Assembly: GCF_014489075.1 (NCBI RefSeq)
Contig: NZ_JACTGR010000003.1
Location: 510,501 to 574,500 of the forward strand
Source of the DNA: Sphingomonas sp. JC676
GTDB taxonomy: Bacteria > Pseudomonadota > Alphaproteobacteria > Sphingomonadales > Sphingomonadaceae
DNA length: 64,000 nucleotides
Direction of reading: 5' to 3'
The notes under the pieces: generated by a model
What the model was told of the DNA's origin: nothing
Seen by the model: the letters and a program-made list of their open reading frames with translations, nothing else
Database searches by the model: none
Position numbers and translations under genes: made by a program
In this document: piece by piece, positions 7,889-15,494 of the stretch
Position numbering within the stretch: the first letter of the stretch is position 1
Layout of the letters: every line of letters starts with the position of its first letter

Positions 7889-8668
7889 ATGACCGACCAA
7901 CGGGTGACGATCAGCTTCGAGAATGGCGTCGCCGATGTACGGCTGGCGCGGCCCGACAAGCTCAATGCGCTCGATCCGGCGATGTTCGCCGCGATCATTG
8001 CCGCGATCGCCGAGCTGGAGGCGATGCCGGGACTGCGCGTGGTGGTGCTGTCGGGCGAGGGGCGCGGCTTTTGCGCGGGGCTCGACATGGCGAGCATGGC
8101 GGCGGGAGGCTCCGGCATCGACCTGCCAACGCGCAGCCACGGGCTGGCGAACGACGTCCAGCAGGTTGCCTGGGGCTGGCGGACCTTAAGCGTGCCGGTG
8201 ATCGCGGCGGTGCACGGCGTGGCGTTCGGCGGCGGGCTGCAGATCGCCAGCGGCGCGGACGTGCGGATCGCCGCGCCGGGCACGCGGCTGGCGGTGATGG
8301 AGATGAAATGGGGCATCGTCCCCGACATGGCGGGGTTCGCGCTGTGGCGCGGGACGGTGCGCGACGACGTGCTGCGCGAGCTCGCCTATACCGCCCAGGA
8401 GTTCGATGCCGGGGAAGCGCAGGCCTGGGGCTTCGTCACGCGGATCGCCGAGGATCCGCACGCCGAGGCGATGATACTGGCCCGGGCGATCGCCGCGTGT
8501 AATCCGCAGGCGATCCGCGCGGCCAAGCGGCTCGCCAATCTGGAGGGCGACGCCGCCGCGATCCTCCTCGCCGAGAGCGCCGAACAGGCCGCTTTGCTCC
8601 GCTCGCCCAATCAGATCGAAGCGGTGATGGCGAACCTGCAGAAGCGTCCGCCCAACTTCACCGACTGA
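7889..8668 (+). CDS. Crotonase / enoyl-CoA hydratase family protein
   Basis: Cytosolic enzyme of 259 residues of the crotonase fold, which hydrates or isomerises acyl-CoA thioesters. The oxyanion-hole elements are present: SGEGRGFCAGLDMASM near residue 55 and HGVAFGGGLQIA near residue 110. The remainder follows the family to its helical C-terminus. The ATG at 7889 has GGAG about 6 nt upstream; an in-frame ATG at 7877 is less well placed. The gene stands alone, and its last 11 bases overlap the convergent DUF427 gene. The substrate cannot be assigned; typical roles are fatty-acid or amino-acid beta-oxidation. Confidence 0.92.
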   Translation: MTDQRVTISFENGVADVRLARPDKLNALDPAMFAAIIAAIAELEAMPGLRVVVLSGEGRGFCAGLDMASMAAGGSGIDLPTRSHGLANDVQQVAWGWRTLSVPVIAAVHGVAFGGGLQIASGADVRIAAPGTRLAVMEMKWGIVPDMAGFALWRGTVRDDVLRELAYTAQEFDAGEAQAWGFVTRIAEDPHAEAMILARAIAACNPQAIRAAKRLANLEGDAAAILLAESAEQAALLRSPNQIEAVMANLQKRPPNFTD

Positions 8669-9026
8669 CGTGGATCCCGTCGACACGATCGGGATAGAAA
8701 GCGAGATGGCCGCTTATCTCCGCGACGGCGTCATAGGGCGCCTCATAGCTCCACACCGCATTCGCGGCGCCCCCGCGCACCGAATAATAGGAAGCCTCGC
8801 CCTTATAGGGGCAGTAGGTCGCATGATCGGTGCGCTCGAGCAGGCTCATGTCTGCGTCCTCGCGCGGGACGTAATAGGCGAGCGGATAGCTCGCCTCCTG
8901 CAGCGCCAGCGCGCGGCGCGTGTCGGCGATCACCTTGCCCCCGGCACGGACTACAACATGCGCGTCGCTGCGGGTGACGGTGATGGGATGATCGGGGCCG
9001 GGAATCCGAACGGGCTTGCTTGCCAT
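8658..9026 (-). CDS. DUF427 domain protein
   Basis: Protein of 122 residues matching the DUF427 family, recognisable from ERTDHATYCPYKGEASYYSV and the conserved YYVPREDAD segment. Members are small beta-barrel proteins of unknown role. The start ATG at 9026 has a near-ideal GGAGGTG ribosome site. It follows the SRPBCC operon on the same strand after a 56-bp gap and may be read through from it. Nothing in the sequence indicates a substrate. Confidence 0.9.
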   Translation of the reverse strand: MASKPVRIPGPDHPITVTRSDAHVVVRAGGKVIADTRRALALQEASYPLAYYVPREDADMSLLERTDHATYCPYKGEASYYSVRGGAANAVWSYEAPYDAVAEISGHLAFYPDRVDGIHVSR

Positions 9027-9082
9027 GGGGCACCTCCAAAGGCGCCATATGGGGAGCGGCAAGCCCGCTGCAATCGCTCCGT

Positions 9083-9619
9083 CTAGAGACCCACCGCCCT
9101 CGCGGCGCGCGCCTCGGCCGCGGCATGGAGATCCCAGAAATTGGCGACATGCTCGCCCGCCAGCCGCTTCTGCAGAACGTCGAGATGCGCCCCCCAGCCA
9201 CCGCCGAAATTGCGCGCGTCCTCGGCCCCGCGCAGGCGCGTATGGATGAGCGTCAGCCGGGTGCGGCCCGGGCCGGCTTCCGCCAACTCGATCGTCACAT
9301 CGCCCGCATCGCCATTGTCCCAGGTAAAGGCGAGGAGATGCGGCGGCTCGATCCGGGTGATCGTCTCCGACCAGGCCTTGCCCTCGTTCTTCGCGTAACG
9401 CTCAGGGTTGGGCACCTCGTCATCGGAGAGATTCTGGTGCGCGAAGGTGAGGCCGAGCTTGCCGCCCTCGCGCGGCTCGGTGGGGCCGCCCATGAACCAG
9501 CGGGCGCGGAGCTCGGGATCGACCAGATATTGCCAGACGGTCTCGATCGGCGCGGCAAGGTTCCGCTCGAAGCGCAGCATCTGCGGCGTGATCGTATCGG
9601 CAGCGAGAGTGTTAGCCAT
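9083..9619 (-). CDS. SRPBCC (AHSA1-type) domain protein
   Basis: Protein of 178 residues with the START/SRPBCC helix-grip fold of the AHSA1 type. It opens with LRFERNLAAPIETVWQYLVDP and contains the typical ARWFMGGPTEPREGGKLGL segment and a C-terminal long helix. Such proteins bind hydrophobic ligands. It is the last gene of a four-gene operon controlled by an ArsR regulator, and its start overlaps the previous gene by 8 bp. A second SRPBCC protein is encoded immediately before it. This arrangement (ArsR with AHSA1 proteins) is common in Proteobacteria; the ligand remains unknown. Confidence 0.9.
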   Translation of the reverse strand: MANTLAADTITPQMLRFERNLAAPIETVWQYLVDPELRARWFMGGPTEPREGGKLGLTFAHQNLSDDEVPNPERYAKNEGKAWSETITRIEPPHLLAFTWDNGDAGDVTIELAEAGPGRTRLTLIHTRLRGAEDARNFGGGWGAHLDVLQKRLAGEHVANFWDLHAAAEARAARAVGL

Positions 9620-10058
9620 TTCCGTTCTCCAGCGTGTGCGCCAGGCTTTCGAGGATCATCGTCCAGCCCTTGCGGGTCTGTTCCTCGTACGCGGCCCAGG
9701 CAGGGTCCATTTCGTGAGTGAGGGTGAGCGTCGAGCCGCCCGGCGCGGCTGCGATGGCGATGCTGACGCGGGTCCACTGCCCTTCCTCGGCCGGATCGGC
9801 GGAGAAGAGGAAGACGAGGCGGTGCGGACGATCGATCGCTTCGAACTGGATGCGGTGATGCGCGTCGCCGCCGGCACGGCGTTCAACGATCAGGCCGCGC
9901 CCGCCGACGCGCGCGTCGATCTCGCACGTCAGCATCTCGCCATCGGGCGTGGCGAAGAGGAACTGACGCGCCTTTGCCGGATCGAGCCAGGCGTCGAACA
10001 CCCGCTCGGGTGACGCCGCGAGATCACGGGTGACGGTGAGGACGACCGGAGTACTCAT
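9612..10058 (-). CDS. SRPBCC (AHSA1-type) domain protein
   Basis: Protein of 148 residues, a second AHSA1-type SRPBCC domain: VLTVTRDLAASPERVFDAWLD at the start, then FLFATPDGEM and RIQFEAIDRPHRLVFLFS. The ATG at 10058 overlaps the stop of the VOC gene by 4 bp (ATGA), and its own end overlaps the next SRPBCC gene by 8 bp, so the operon is translationally coupled throughout. Ligand binding is expected from the fold, but no specific ligand is indicated. Confidence 0.9.
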   Translation of the reverse strand: MSTPVVLTVTRDLAASPERVFDAWLDPAKARQFLFATPDGEMLTCEIDARVGGRGLIVERRAGGDAHHRIQFEAIDRPHRLVFLFSADPAEEGQWTRVSIAIAAAPGGSTLTLTHEMDPAWAAYEEQTRKGWTMILESLAHTLENGNG

Positions 10059-10462
10059 GGCTTTGGCGCCTCGTAGAGCATGATCCAGTTGCCGACCGTG
10101 TCGTCGAAGGTCGCCATGGCAGGCATCGCCGCGTCGCCCGCGCTGGGCGGCCCTTTGAAGACGACGCCGGCGGCGCTGAGCCGTTCGTAATCGGCCTTCA
10201 GATCGGTACACAGAAAGGCAGTAAGCGGAATGCCCTTCTCCTTGAGCGTCGACTGATAGGTCTTCACAAAGTCGAAAAAATTGGGCTCGAGCGAGATCCG
10301 TGCGCCCTCCGGATCCTCGGCTGGCGCCAGCGTGATCCAGTGCGGCGCGCCCGGCGGTCCGGTGGACACATCCTCCTTGACGACGAAGCCGAGCCTGTTG
10401 CGATAGAAAGCGAGCGCCTTTTGCTGATCGTCGACGATGATCGAAACGAGGGTGACCTTCAT
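10055..10462 (-). CDS. VOC family (glyoxalase/bleomycin-resistance-like) protein
   Basis: Protein of 135 residues with the paired beta-alpha-beta-beta-beta units of the vicinal-oxygen-chelate fold. Recognisable parts are IIVDDQQKALAFYRNRLGF at the N-terminus and the final strand MATFDDTVGNWIMLYE, where the Glu near the end is a usual metal ligand. The start ATG at 10462 has GGAG upstream and overlaps the arsR stop by 4 bp. It may be a lyase, dioxygenase or binding protein; its presence with two SRPBCC proteins suggests a small-molecule stress or detoxification module under ArsR control. Confidence 0.9.
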   Translation of the reverse strand: MKVTLVSIIVDDQQKALAFYRNRLGFVVKEDVSTGPPGAPHWITLAPAEDPEGARISLEPNFFDFVKTYQSTLKEKGIPLTAFLCTDLKADYERLSAAGVVFKGPPSAGDAAMPAMATFDDTVGNWIMLYEAPKP

Positions 10463-10794
10463 AGCTTCTCCTGCGCGTTCTCGGCGGCGATCAGCGCCTC
10501 GAGCTTGTCGAGGCGAACGTTCCAGAACTTCTCCCATTGGCGGAGCCATTGATCCGCCTCGGCCAGCGGCGCGGGCCTGAGCGCACACATATAGCTGCGC
10601 CCGACCTTGCGCCGCGCGACGAGCCCGGCATCCTCCAGGACCTTCACATGCTTGGCAGCGCCCGCGAAACTCATCGAAAAGGGCTCGGCGAGCGCGCCGA
10701 TCGACTTTTCGCCAAGTGCGAGATTGGCGAGCATCCCGCGCCTTGTGGGGTCGGCAAGCGCCTGAAATGTCGCGTCGAGTCGATATTCAACCAT
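10459..10794 (-). CDS. ArsR-family winged-helix repressor
   Basis: Regulator of 111 residues. The body is a typical ArsR/SmtB winged helix (ATFQALADPTRRGMLANLAL, then the recognition helix SFAGAAKHVKVLEDAGLV and wing RRKVGRSYMCAL). There are no cysteine pairs of the metal-sensing type, so it belongs with the SdpR-like members found beside AHSA1 proteins. It heads a coupled operon with the VOC and two SRPBCC genes. A long palindrome covers its start codon and a second sits 40 bp upstream, which points to strong autorepression. The ATG at 10794 has only a weak ribosome site. Confidence 0.9.
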   Translation of the reverse strand: MVEYRLDATFQALADPTRRGMLANLALGEKSIGALAEPFSMSFAGAAKHVKVLEDAGLVARRKVGRSYMCALRPAPLAEADQWLRQWEKFWNVRLDKLEALIAAENAQEKL

Positions 10795-10806
10795 ATGGTT
10801 GAATAT
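10783..10806. promoter_or_regulatory. ArsR operator 1, overlapping the arsR start codon
   Basis: Perfect 24-bp palindrome with half-site ATATTCAACCAT, centred at 10794.5. The minus-strand arsR start codon (10794-10792) is part of it. The core TTCAACC/GGTTGAA is the type of dyad bound by ArsR-family repressors. Assignment to the adjacent regulator is inferred from position. Confidence 0.7.
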
Positions 10807-10826
10807 TCCACCGGCCGATTGAATAG

Positions 10827-10842
10827 TCAACCGATTGGTTGA
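10827..10842. promoter_or_regulatory. ArsR operator 2
   Basis: Dyad TCAACCGATTGGTTGA, sharing the CAACC/GGTTG core of operator 1. Its centre is 40 bp (about four helical turns) upstream of the first, on the same DNA face, which would allow cooperative binding or looping. It probably overlaps the arsR promoter. Confidence 0.6.
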
Positions 10843-11004
10843 ATAATTTTCGGCGGATTTGCCTGGTTCCAGCGCATCTCGGTTGTGGAGCTTCGCCACC
10901 CGAGGAGCGGAGCAGGCGAAATCCTGCATTGCCAGGTGCGGACGGACAAAAGATGCGCCGCTTTCGATCCGGTTGCGGACATTCGCATCGCTCGTGGAAC
11001 GGCT

Positions 11005-11041
11005 CTGTCCGGAACCGGACAGTGGGTGTCCATGAGCGGAC
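11005..11041. promoter_or_regulatory. Twin GTCC-N6-GGAC dyads, candidate enhancer for a sigma-54 activator
   Basis: The first dyad is CTGTCCGGAACCGGACAG (11005-11022, perfect arms). The second is GTCCATGAGCGGAC (11028-11041). Their centres are 21 bp apart, two helical turns, and lie about 180 bp before the -24 element at 11214. Tandem dyads at this distance are the usual layout for NtrC-family activators. No activator gene is in the window, so the regulator is unknown. Confidence 0.6.
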
Positions 11042-11193
11042 GCCGCACCATGCCTCGATCAGACGCTGGTGGGTTGCTCTCCGAGAGAGTGCGGGCGGGG
11101 CGCACGCTGACGCGGCGCAAACATCGCGGATTTTCCCACTTCTTAGCAGACTGGAGTCCGCCACGCCGTGGGCGTGCATGTGATATATATCAA

Positions 11194-11206
11194 AATCAAT
11201 TACTTA
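11194..11206 (+). promoter_or_regulatory. IHF consensus match
   Basis: AATCAATTACTTA fits the IHF consensus WATCAA-N4-TTR exactly. It sits in a local AT-rich stretch between the dyads at 11005-11041 and the -24 element at 11214, where a bend would bring the activator to the promoter. Single consensus matches occur by chance; the context raises the probability. Confidence 0.5.
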
Positions 11207-11213
11207 CGATTTT

Positions 11214-11228
11214 GGCACGCTTCCTGCT
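11214..11228 (+). promoter_or_regulatory. Sigma-54 (RpoN) type -24/-12 promoter
   Basis: TGGCACGCTTCCTGCT (11213-11228) matches TGGCACG-N4-TTGCW with one mismatch. The invariant GG (11214-11215) and GC (11226-11227) are separated by exactly 10 nt, as sigma-54 requires. Transcription would start near 11239, about 43 nt before the microprotein start at 11282. No sigma-70-like alternative stands out. Confidence 0.7.
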
Positions 11229-11281
11229 GAGATGTTGGCAGGCCCAACACCGGGCATTTTGACAACACAAGGAACGACATC

Positions 11282-11389
11282 ATGACCTACCAAGCCACCT
11301 CGCTTCGCAACGCCTTTGTCGCAGTTGCTTTCACCTTCCTCGCCAGCGCCATCTTCATGGCCGGTGCCGTCGGCCCCGCTATCGCCTGA
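11282..11389 (+). CDS. 35-residue secreted or membrane microprotein
   Basis: Short ORF (start MTYQATSLRNAFVAVAF) with AAGGAA about 7 nt before the ATG. After a basic N-terminus the product is one hydrophobic segment (VAVAFTFLASAIFMAGAVG) ending PAIA, so it reads as a signal peptide with almost no mature part or as a single-pass inner-membrane peptide. It is the first gene after a sigma-54 type promoter and is followed 62 bp later by a second microprotein gene. I do not recognise a named family. The ribosome site, promoter and hydrophobic design support expression; the role is unknown. Confidence 0.65.
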   Translation: MTYQATSLRNAFVAVAFTFLASAIFMAGAVGPAIA

Positions 11390-11450
11390 GCCGAGCATCG
11401 AACCCGTCCGCGGCGTCTCCGCCGCGGCAAAAGAACGAAAGGACACGCAC

Positions 11451-11561
11451 ATGATCATCCTCTTGGCAGCCCTGACCGCATTTTCCGCAGGCGGAATCGC
11501 CCTTGCTGAAAGCCGCGATCGTCCCCGCCGCCGCGCCGATCGGCTAGCCCAGGCTTCCTGA
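11451..11561 (+). CDS. 36-residue membrane-anchored microprotein with basic tail
   Basis: Short ORF preceded by AAAGGA about 8 nt before the ATG. The product has a hydrophobic N-terminal segment (MIILLAALTAFSAGGIALAE) followed by a strongly basic tail (about six Arg in SRDRPRRRADRL), which fits a single membrane anchor with the tail in the cytoplasm or bound to phospholipid heads. It lies 62 bp after the 35-residue microprotein and probably shares its transcript and sigma-54 control. No family is recognised. An earlier in-frame start at 11316 would overlap the first gene and lacks a ribosome site. Confidence 0.6.
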   Translation: MIILLAALTAFSAGGIALAESRDRPRRRADRLAQAS

Positions 11562-11583
11562 GTATTGCACGCATGACGTCTGT

Positions 11584-12480
11584 TTATGCCGCGACGGGCG
11601 CTCTCAGAGCCCGCAAACTATCCCAGGCATAGAGCGCACAGCCGCTCCAGATCAGCACGAAGGTGATGATGTGGACGGTATGGACCGGCTCGTTGAACAG
11701 CAAGACCGCCTCGAGGAACTGGAGCGAGGGCGCGATGTACTGGAGCAGGCCGAGCGTGGCATAGGGCATGCGGCGCGCGGCGGCGGCGAAGAGCAGCAAG
11801 GGCGTGGCGGTGACCGCGCCGGCAAGCACCAGCAGCAGATCGAGATGGCGCGAATGGCCGAACGCACCCTCGCCCGTGCTGGCGGCATAAACCAGCCAGG
11901 CGGCGCAGGCCGGGGCGAGCAGCAGCGTCTCGACCGTCAGGCCGCCCAGCGCGTCGATCGCGACGACTTTCCGCACCAGCCCGTACATGCCGAAACTCGC
12001 GGCGAGCGTTAGCGAGATCCATAGCGAGCCGCCGCCGTCGAGCGCGAGCACCACGACGCCGATCGCGGCGATCGCGATGGCGACGCCCTGGATGCGCCGC
12101 AGCCGCTCTCCCAATATCGCGACGCCCAAGGCGACATTGACCAGCGGGTTGATGAAATAGCCGAGGCTTGCCTCCAGGACGTGGTCGTTCTGGACCGCCC
12201 AGATATAGACGATCCAGTTGACCGCGATCAGCGCTGCGCTGGCGATCAGCAGCAGCAAAGTGCGCCGCTGCCGCGCGGCGGCGAGGATCGCAGGGCCCCG
12301 GCGCATCACGATCACGATCACCGCGAGCAGCAGCACCGACCAGAGCACGCGGTGCGCGAGCACCTGGAGCGAGGGCACGCCCTTCAGCAGATGGATATAG
12401 AGCGGCAGCACGCCCCAGAGCGCATAGGCGCTGACGCCAAGCGCAAGGCCCTTTGCATCGGGATGGGTAGAGCTTGTCAT
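11584..12480 (-). CDS. rarD: RarD-type EamA transporter
   Basis: Inner-membrane protein of 298 residues with about ten hydrophobic segments in two EamA halves. The N-terminal GLALGVSAYALWGVLPLYIH and IASAALIAVNWIVYIWAVQN are the signature of the RarD subgroup, as is SLGYFINPLVNVALG. RarD proteins are annotated with chloramphenicol sensitivity in the older literature, but their true substrates are unclear. The ATG at 12480 follows the family start; the frame stays open far upstream without coding character. It is transcribed alone, away from the gene at 12637. Confidence 0.9.
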   Translation of the reverse strand: MTSSTHPDAKGLALGVSAYALWGVLPLYIHLLKGVPSLQVLAHRVLWSVLLLAVIVIVMRRGPAILAAARQRRTLLLLIASAALIAVNWIVYIWAVQNDHVLEASLGYFINPLVNVALGVAILGERLRRIQGVAIAIAAIGVVVLALDGGGSLWISLTLAASFGMYGLVRKVVAIDALGGLTVETLLLAPACAAWLVYAASTGEGAFGHSRHLDLLLVLAGAVTATPLLLFAAAARRMPYATLGLLQYIAPSLQFLEAVLLFNEPVHTVHIITFVLIWSGCALYAWDSLRALRAPVAA

Positions 12481-12636
12481 GCCGGGCGCTTGAGCCGATC
12501 GCGCCGCGCGGCGCAAGCAAGCGAGGCTTGGCCTGGGCAAAGCGAAATGCGAGCGGAGCGATCTTTCGGTCCGCCGTCCGACGATATTGCGAGTATCAAA
12601 CACCGACCCTAAGGTTCGGCGGCAAGGGGGAAAGCC

Positions 12637-13590
12637 ATGACAGAAACCGAGGAAACGCACGTCCACGCGCCGCACGATCATCCCGTGCTCGCCATATTGG
12701 CCGGGTGCGCCGTGCTGGTGCTGGCGGCGGTGATCGGGCCGCGGCTGGTGCCCCAGCTGACCTATGCGACCCTGCTCGGCGGTGGCGTAGCGCTGGGCGT
12801 GCTGCTCTGGGCGATCGGGTTCGCGGCGACCGTCCGCCGATCGCCGATGGCTTGGAAGGCAGGATCGCTGGCGATCCTGGCCGGTGCCGGCGTGATTGCG
12901 GGCCTCGTCGCGCATGGCCAATACCAGACGCGCGCGCGGGCGGATGCTAGCAGCTTCGCCGAAGTCGAGTTCGGGCCGCAGGGCGCGCCGCAGATGCCGG
13001 GCGACGCGTCGGCACGCGGACCGATCTCGCAACTGTTCGTCACCTCGGTCCAGGCCGATGCGCTGGCGCAGCGCGACTATGCGGCAGCGCTGGGCAAGTT
13101 CGGCGCGGGGGCGCTCAACAGCCCCTATCTGCTCCAGCAGGATCCGCGTGCGATCGGCCATTGCGGCGAGATTGATAGCGTCCGGAAGCTGGCGCGCGAT
13201 CAGAGCGCCGCGCGCGCCGAGCGCAAGGAGTCGCTGCGGCACACGATCGACGCAGCTAATCTTTCGGGACAGGCGAAGCGCGGGATCGCGATCATGGCCG
13301 GCACCGATGTCGCTTCAGGCAACGACGCGGTGCTCACCAACCAGCTCGCGATACTCGACGCGACCGGCGAGTTGTGCACGCTGTTGGCACGGCGCGGCTG
13401 GTACAATGAGGGCGGCTATTTCGGCTTCAACAGCGGTGGGGACAAGGCACGGTTCGACGCCCTCGGCATCCGCCGGAAAGCACTCTCGGCCGAAACGGCA
13501 CAGATCGCACGCGTGGCGACCGACAAGATGCAACAGGGCCGCGATCTGGTGCGCGACGCGCTCAGCCGATCGATCTTCGCGCCGCAGTGA
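12637..13590 (+). CDS. Uncharacterised membrane protein with three N-terminal TM segments
   Basis: Protein of 317 residues. A His-rich N-terminus (THVHAPHDH) precedes three hydrophobic segments at about 18-40, 46-66 and 74-92. The rest is a soluble, mainly helical domain with Cys in GHCGEID and ELCTLLARRG, and a Gly/Phe-rich stretch near the end (NEGGYFGFNSGGD). The ATG has GGGGGAAAG upstream. I do not recognise the family. The soluble part is expected in the periplasm or cytoplasm depending on topology. Monocistronic, between divergent rarD and convergent YciI. Confidence 0.7.
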   Translation: MTETEETHVHAPHDHPVLAILAGCAVLVLAAVIGPRLVPQLTYATLLGGGVALGVLLWAIGFAATVRRSPMAWKAGSLAILAGAGVIAGLVAHGQYQTRARADASSFAEVEFGPQGAPQMPGDASARGPISQLFVTSVQADALAQRDYAAALGKFGAGALNSPYLLQQDPRAIGHCGEIDSVRKLARDQSAARAERKESLRHTIDAANLSGQAKRGIAIMAGTDVASGNDAVLTNQLAILDATGELCTLLARRGWYNEGGYFGFNSGGDKARFDALGIRRKALSAETAQIARVATDKMQQGRDLVRDALSRSIFAPQ

Positions 13591-13594
13591 TGAG

Positions 13595-13897
13595 TCAGGC
13601 GCCGGGACGCACCGGCGTTGCCGCGTCTGCCCCGGCGACGGTGATCCAGGGCAGCACCTCCCAGCGCGTGACGAGGCCCTCGCCGACATAGGGATCGGCC
13701 TCGGCGAAGGCGCGGGCGGCATCACTATCGGTGAACAGCAGCAGCGCGCTCTCGACGGGGTCGCCGACCGCGCCGCCGAGGATCAGCCTGCCCTGATCCG
13801 CCGCCGCCCAGGCGAGCGCGAGATGCCGGTCGCGCAACTGCGCGCGGCGTTCGAGATAGTCGGGCGCCAGCGTGTAGCGGAGCAGGAAATGAGTCAT
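13595..13897 (-). CDS. YciI family protein
   Basis: Protein of 100 residues with the ferredoxin-like YciI fold: HFLLRYTLAPDYLERRAQLRD with the conserved His-Leu start, then LALAWAAADQGRLILGGAV and the Asp-rich DSDAARAFAEADPYV. The start overlaps the end of the MAPEG gene by 4 bp (ATGA). Members are small dimeric proteins, some with dehydrochlorinase-like activity, and most have no known function. Part of a PP2C-MAPEG-YciI run on the minus strand. Confidence 0.9.
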   Translation of the reverse strand: MTHFLLRYTLAPDYLERRAQLRDRHLALAWAAADQGRLILGGAVGDPVESALLLFTDSDAARAFAEADPYVGEGLVTRWEVLPWITVAGADAATPVRPGA

Positions 13898-14475
13898 GCG
13901 GGCTTCCTCAGCGCGATGAACAGATAGGCCTCGATCGCCAGGAACGGCCCAAGCAAAGCCGCGACGCCTGCCAAGCCCGCCAGCTCGAAGCCGAAGCTAC
14001 CGACGCCGTACATCAGGACCAGCAGGCTCTGGAACATCGAGAAGGCACCGAGCCCGCGCCACATCGGGCCGATATGATAGCCGATCCAGAATGCCCAGCG
14101 GCCAAGCGTCCAGACGATCGCGGTGGCGGCGACGGCGCGAAGATCGCCCGCATAATGCGCAAGCAGGAACAGGCCCGGCACGAAGATCGCAGTCTGTTCC
14201 AGCGTATTCTGGAGACAGCGCCGGTTGACTTCCAGCCGGCTTGAATCGGCCCCGGCGAGCGGATCGATCGAAGTATGATAGAGCCGCTCATGCGCCACCG
14301 CCTCGACCATGGTCATCAGCGCGAGCAGGATCGCGGCGCCTGCGCATTGGAGGGCGAAGAGCATCGGATCGGCGTCGATCGGCGGAAGCCCGCGACGGAG
14401 CGCGAACCAGGCGCCGATCGCGACCGGCAGCGACAGCGCCACCGCCGCCACGATCGTTGTGCGCCCGCGCGCCAT
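13894..14475 (-). CDS. MAPEG family membrane protein
   Basis: Inner-membrane protein of 193 residues with four to five hydrophobic segments. The segment HTSIDPLAGADSSRLEVNRRCLQNTLEQTAIF matches the MAPEG core, where the R-x-x-x-N-T-x-E pattern (here RCLQNTLEQ) binds glutathione in eukaryotic members. Bacterial MAPEG proteins may conjugate glutathione to lipophiles. The ATG at 14475 has GGGGAG upstream. It sits 2 bp after the PP2C gene and overlaps YciI by 4 bp, so the three genes form one operon. Confidence 0.85.
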   Translation of the reverse strand: MARGRTTIVAAVALSLPVAIGAWFALRRGLPPIDADPMLFALQCAGAAILLALMTMVEAVAHERLYHTSIDPLAGADSSRLEVNRRCLQNTLEQTAIFVPGLFLLAHYAGDLRAVAATAIVWTLGRWAFWIGYHIGPMWRGLGAFSMFQSLLVLMYGVGSFGFELAGLAGVAALLGPFLAIEAYLFIALRKPA

Positions 14476-14477
14476 GG

Positions 14478-15302
14478 TCACTCCCCGATGCGCAGCCACA
14501 AGGCCGTGGCGTCGTCCGACGTCTTGAAGCGCGGAAAGCGGGCGCAGGCAATATCCTCGGCCTCGATCGCGCGCAGGCGTTCGCCGAGCCCAGCCAGCCC
14601 CTGGACCGCAAGCCCCTCGAAGAGCGCGGCTTCGTCATAAGCGGCATAGGCATCGATCAGCGCCGAGAAGCCGTCGCTCATCAGCAGGACATCGTCGCCG
14701 GGCGTGCAGGGAATTCGGGTGGTCTCGAGGCTCGCCATCGTCTCGGGTTCGACGCCGAGGATGCGCAGACCCGGGCGGCTGCGCGCGGTGCGGAGGACTT
14801 CGAGGATCGGCGCGCTGCGCTTCGGGCTGCCCAAGCCGTGCTGGGCCAGGCTGGCTGCGCGCTCGGCCTCCTCATCCTTTTCCTGGCGGGGCGGGCCGAG
14901 GCGGGTGACGCCGCCGGCACTCCGCAGCAGTCCGGCGCAATCGCCGAGCCAGCCGCATTCGAGCATGTCACCGACAAGGCGGACAGCGAGAAGCGAGGCC
15001 ATCGGCAACTCCCAGCGGCCCTCGGGCGCGCGGGTGCGGGTGGCGGCGTAGGCGGTGGCGAGGCGATCGGCCACGCTCGTGCAGATCACTTCGATCGGCG
15101 CATCGGGCGCAGCGGTGAAGGCGGCCTGCGCCTCACCCGCCAGCCAGGCGGCGCCGCCGCGCGTGCCCATCAGCCCCGGCGGCCCGAGATCGGTGGCGCC
15201 GTCGATCACCCAGGCATGCGCGTTGGCCGCACCCGCGCGATCGTCATTGGGGGTGCAGGAGGAGCCGGCGAGGCTGAGCGACTGGATCAGATCGAAATGC
15301 AT
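14478..15302 (-). CDS. PP2C-family protein phosphatase
   Basis: Cytosolic protein of 274 residues with PP2C/PPM metal-binding motifs in order: PNDDRAG near residue 18, AWVIDGATDLG near residue 32, ECGWLGDCAG in the middle, LLMSDGFSALID towards the end and KTSDDATALWL at the C-terminus. These supply the Asp residues that hold Mn/Mg. It would remove phosphate from Ser or Thr. No kinase gene is adjacent. It leads the PP2C-MAPEG-YciI operon, so a regulatory link to those proteins is possible but not shown. Confidence 0.88.
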   Translation of the reverse strand: MHFDLIQSLSLAGSSCTPNDDRAGAANAHAWVIDGATDLGPPGLMGTRGGAAWLAGEAQAAFTAAPDAPIEVICTSVADRLATAYAATRTRAPEGRWELPMASLLAVRLVGDMLECGWLGDCAGLLRSAGGVTRLGPPRQEKDEEAERAASLAQHGLGSPKRSAPILEVLRTARSRPGLRILGVEPETMASLETTRIPCTPGDDVLLMSDGFSALIDAYAAYDEAALFEGLAVQGLAGLGERLRAIEAEDIACARFPRFKTSDDATALWLRIGE

Positions 15303-15494
15303 GAAGCGGCGCTAGCACCGCTTCGTGTCGGTTGTCAGTCGGTGAAAGCGCCAATTGAGCAAGCAGGTCGCGGGCGCGCAGATAGGGGCGAAATATCCTG
15401 CCCGTTCGCTCGCAAAATCGTATGTAAAATGATAGTTTCTCAAAGTGCTCGCGCACCAGTGCCTTGGCGTTCCTCAGAATCAAGGACAAAGGCC

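Noticed and set aside
10839..11183. 114-codon plus-strand open frame between arsR and the sigma-54 promoter
   Set aside because: No ribosome site and no domain; it overlaps the twin dyads and arsR operator region, which explain the stretch better.
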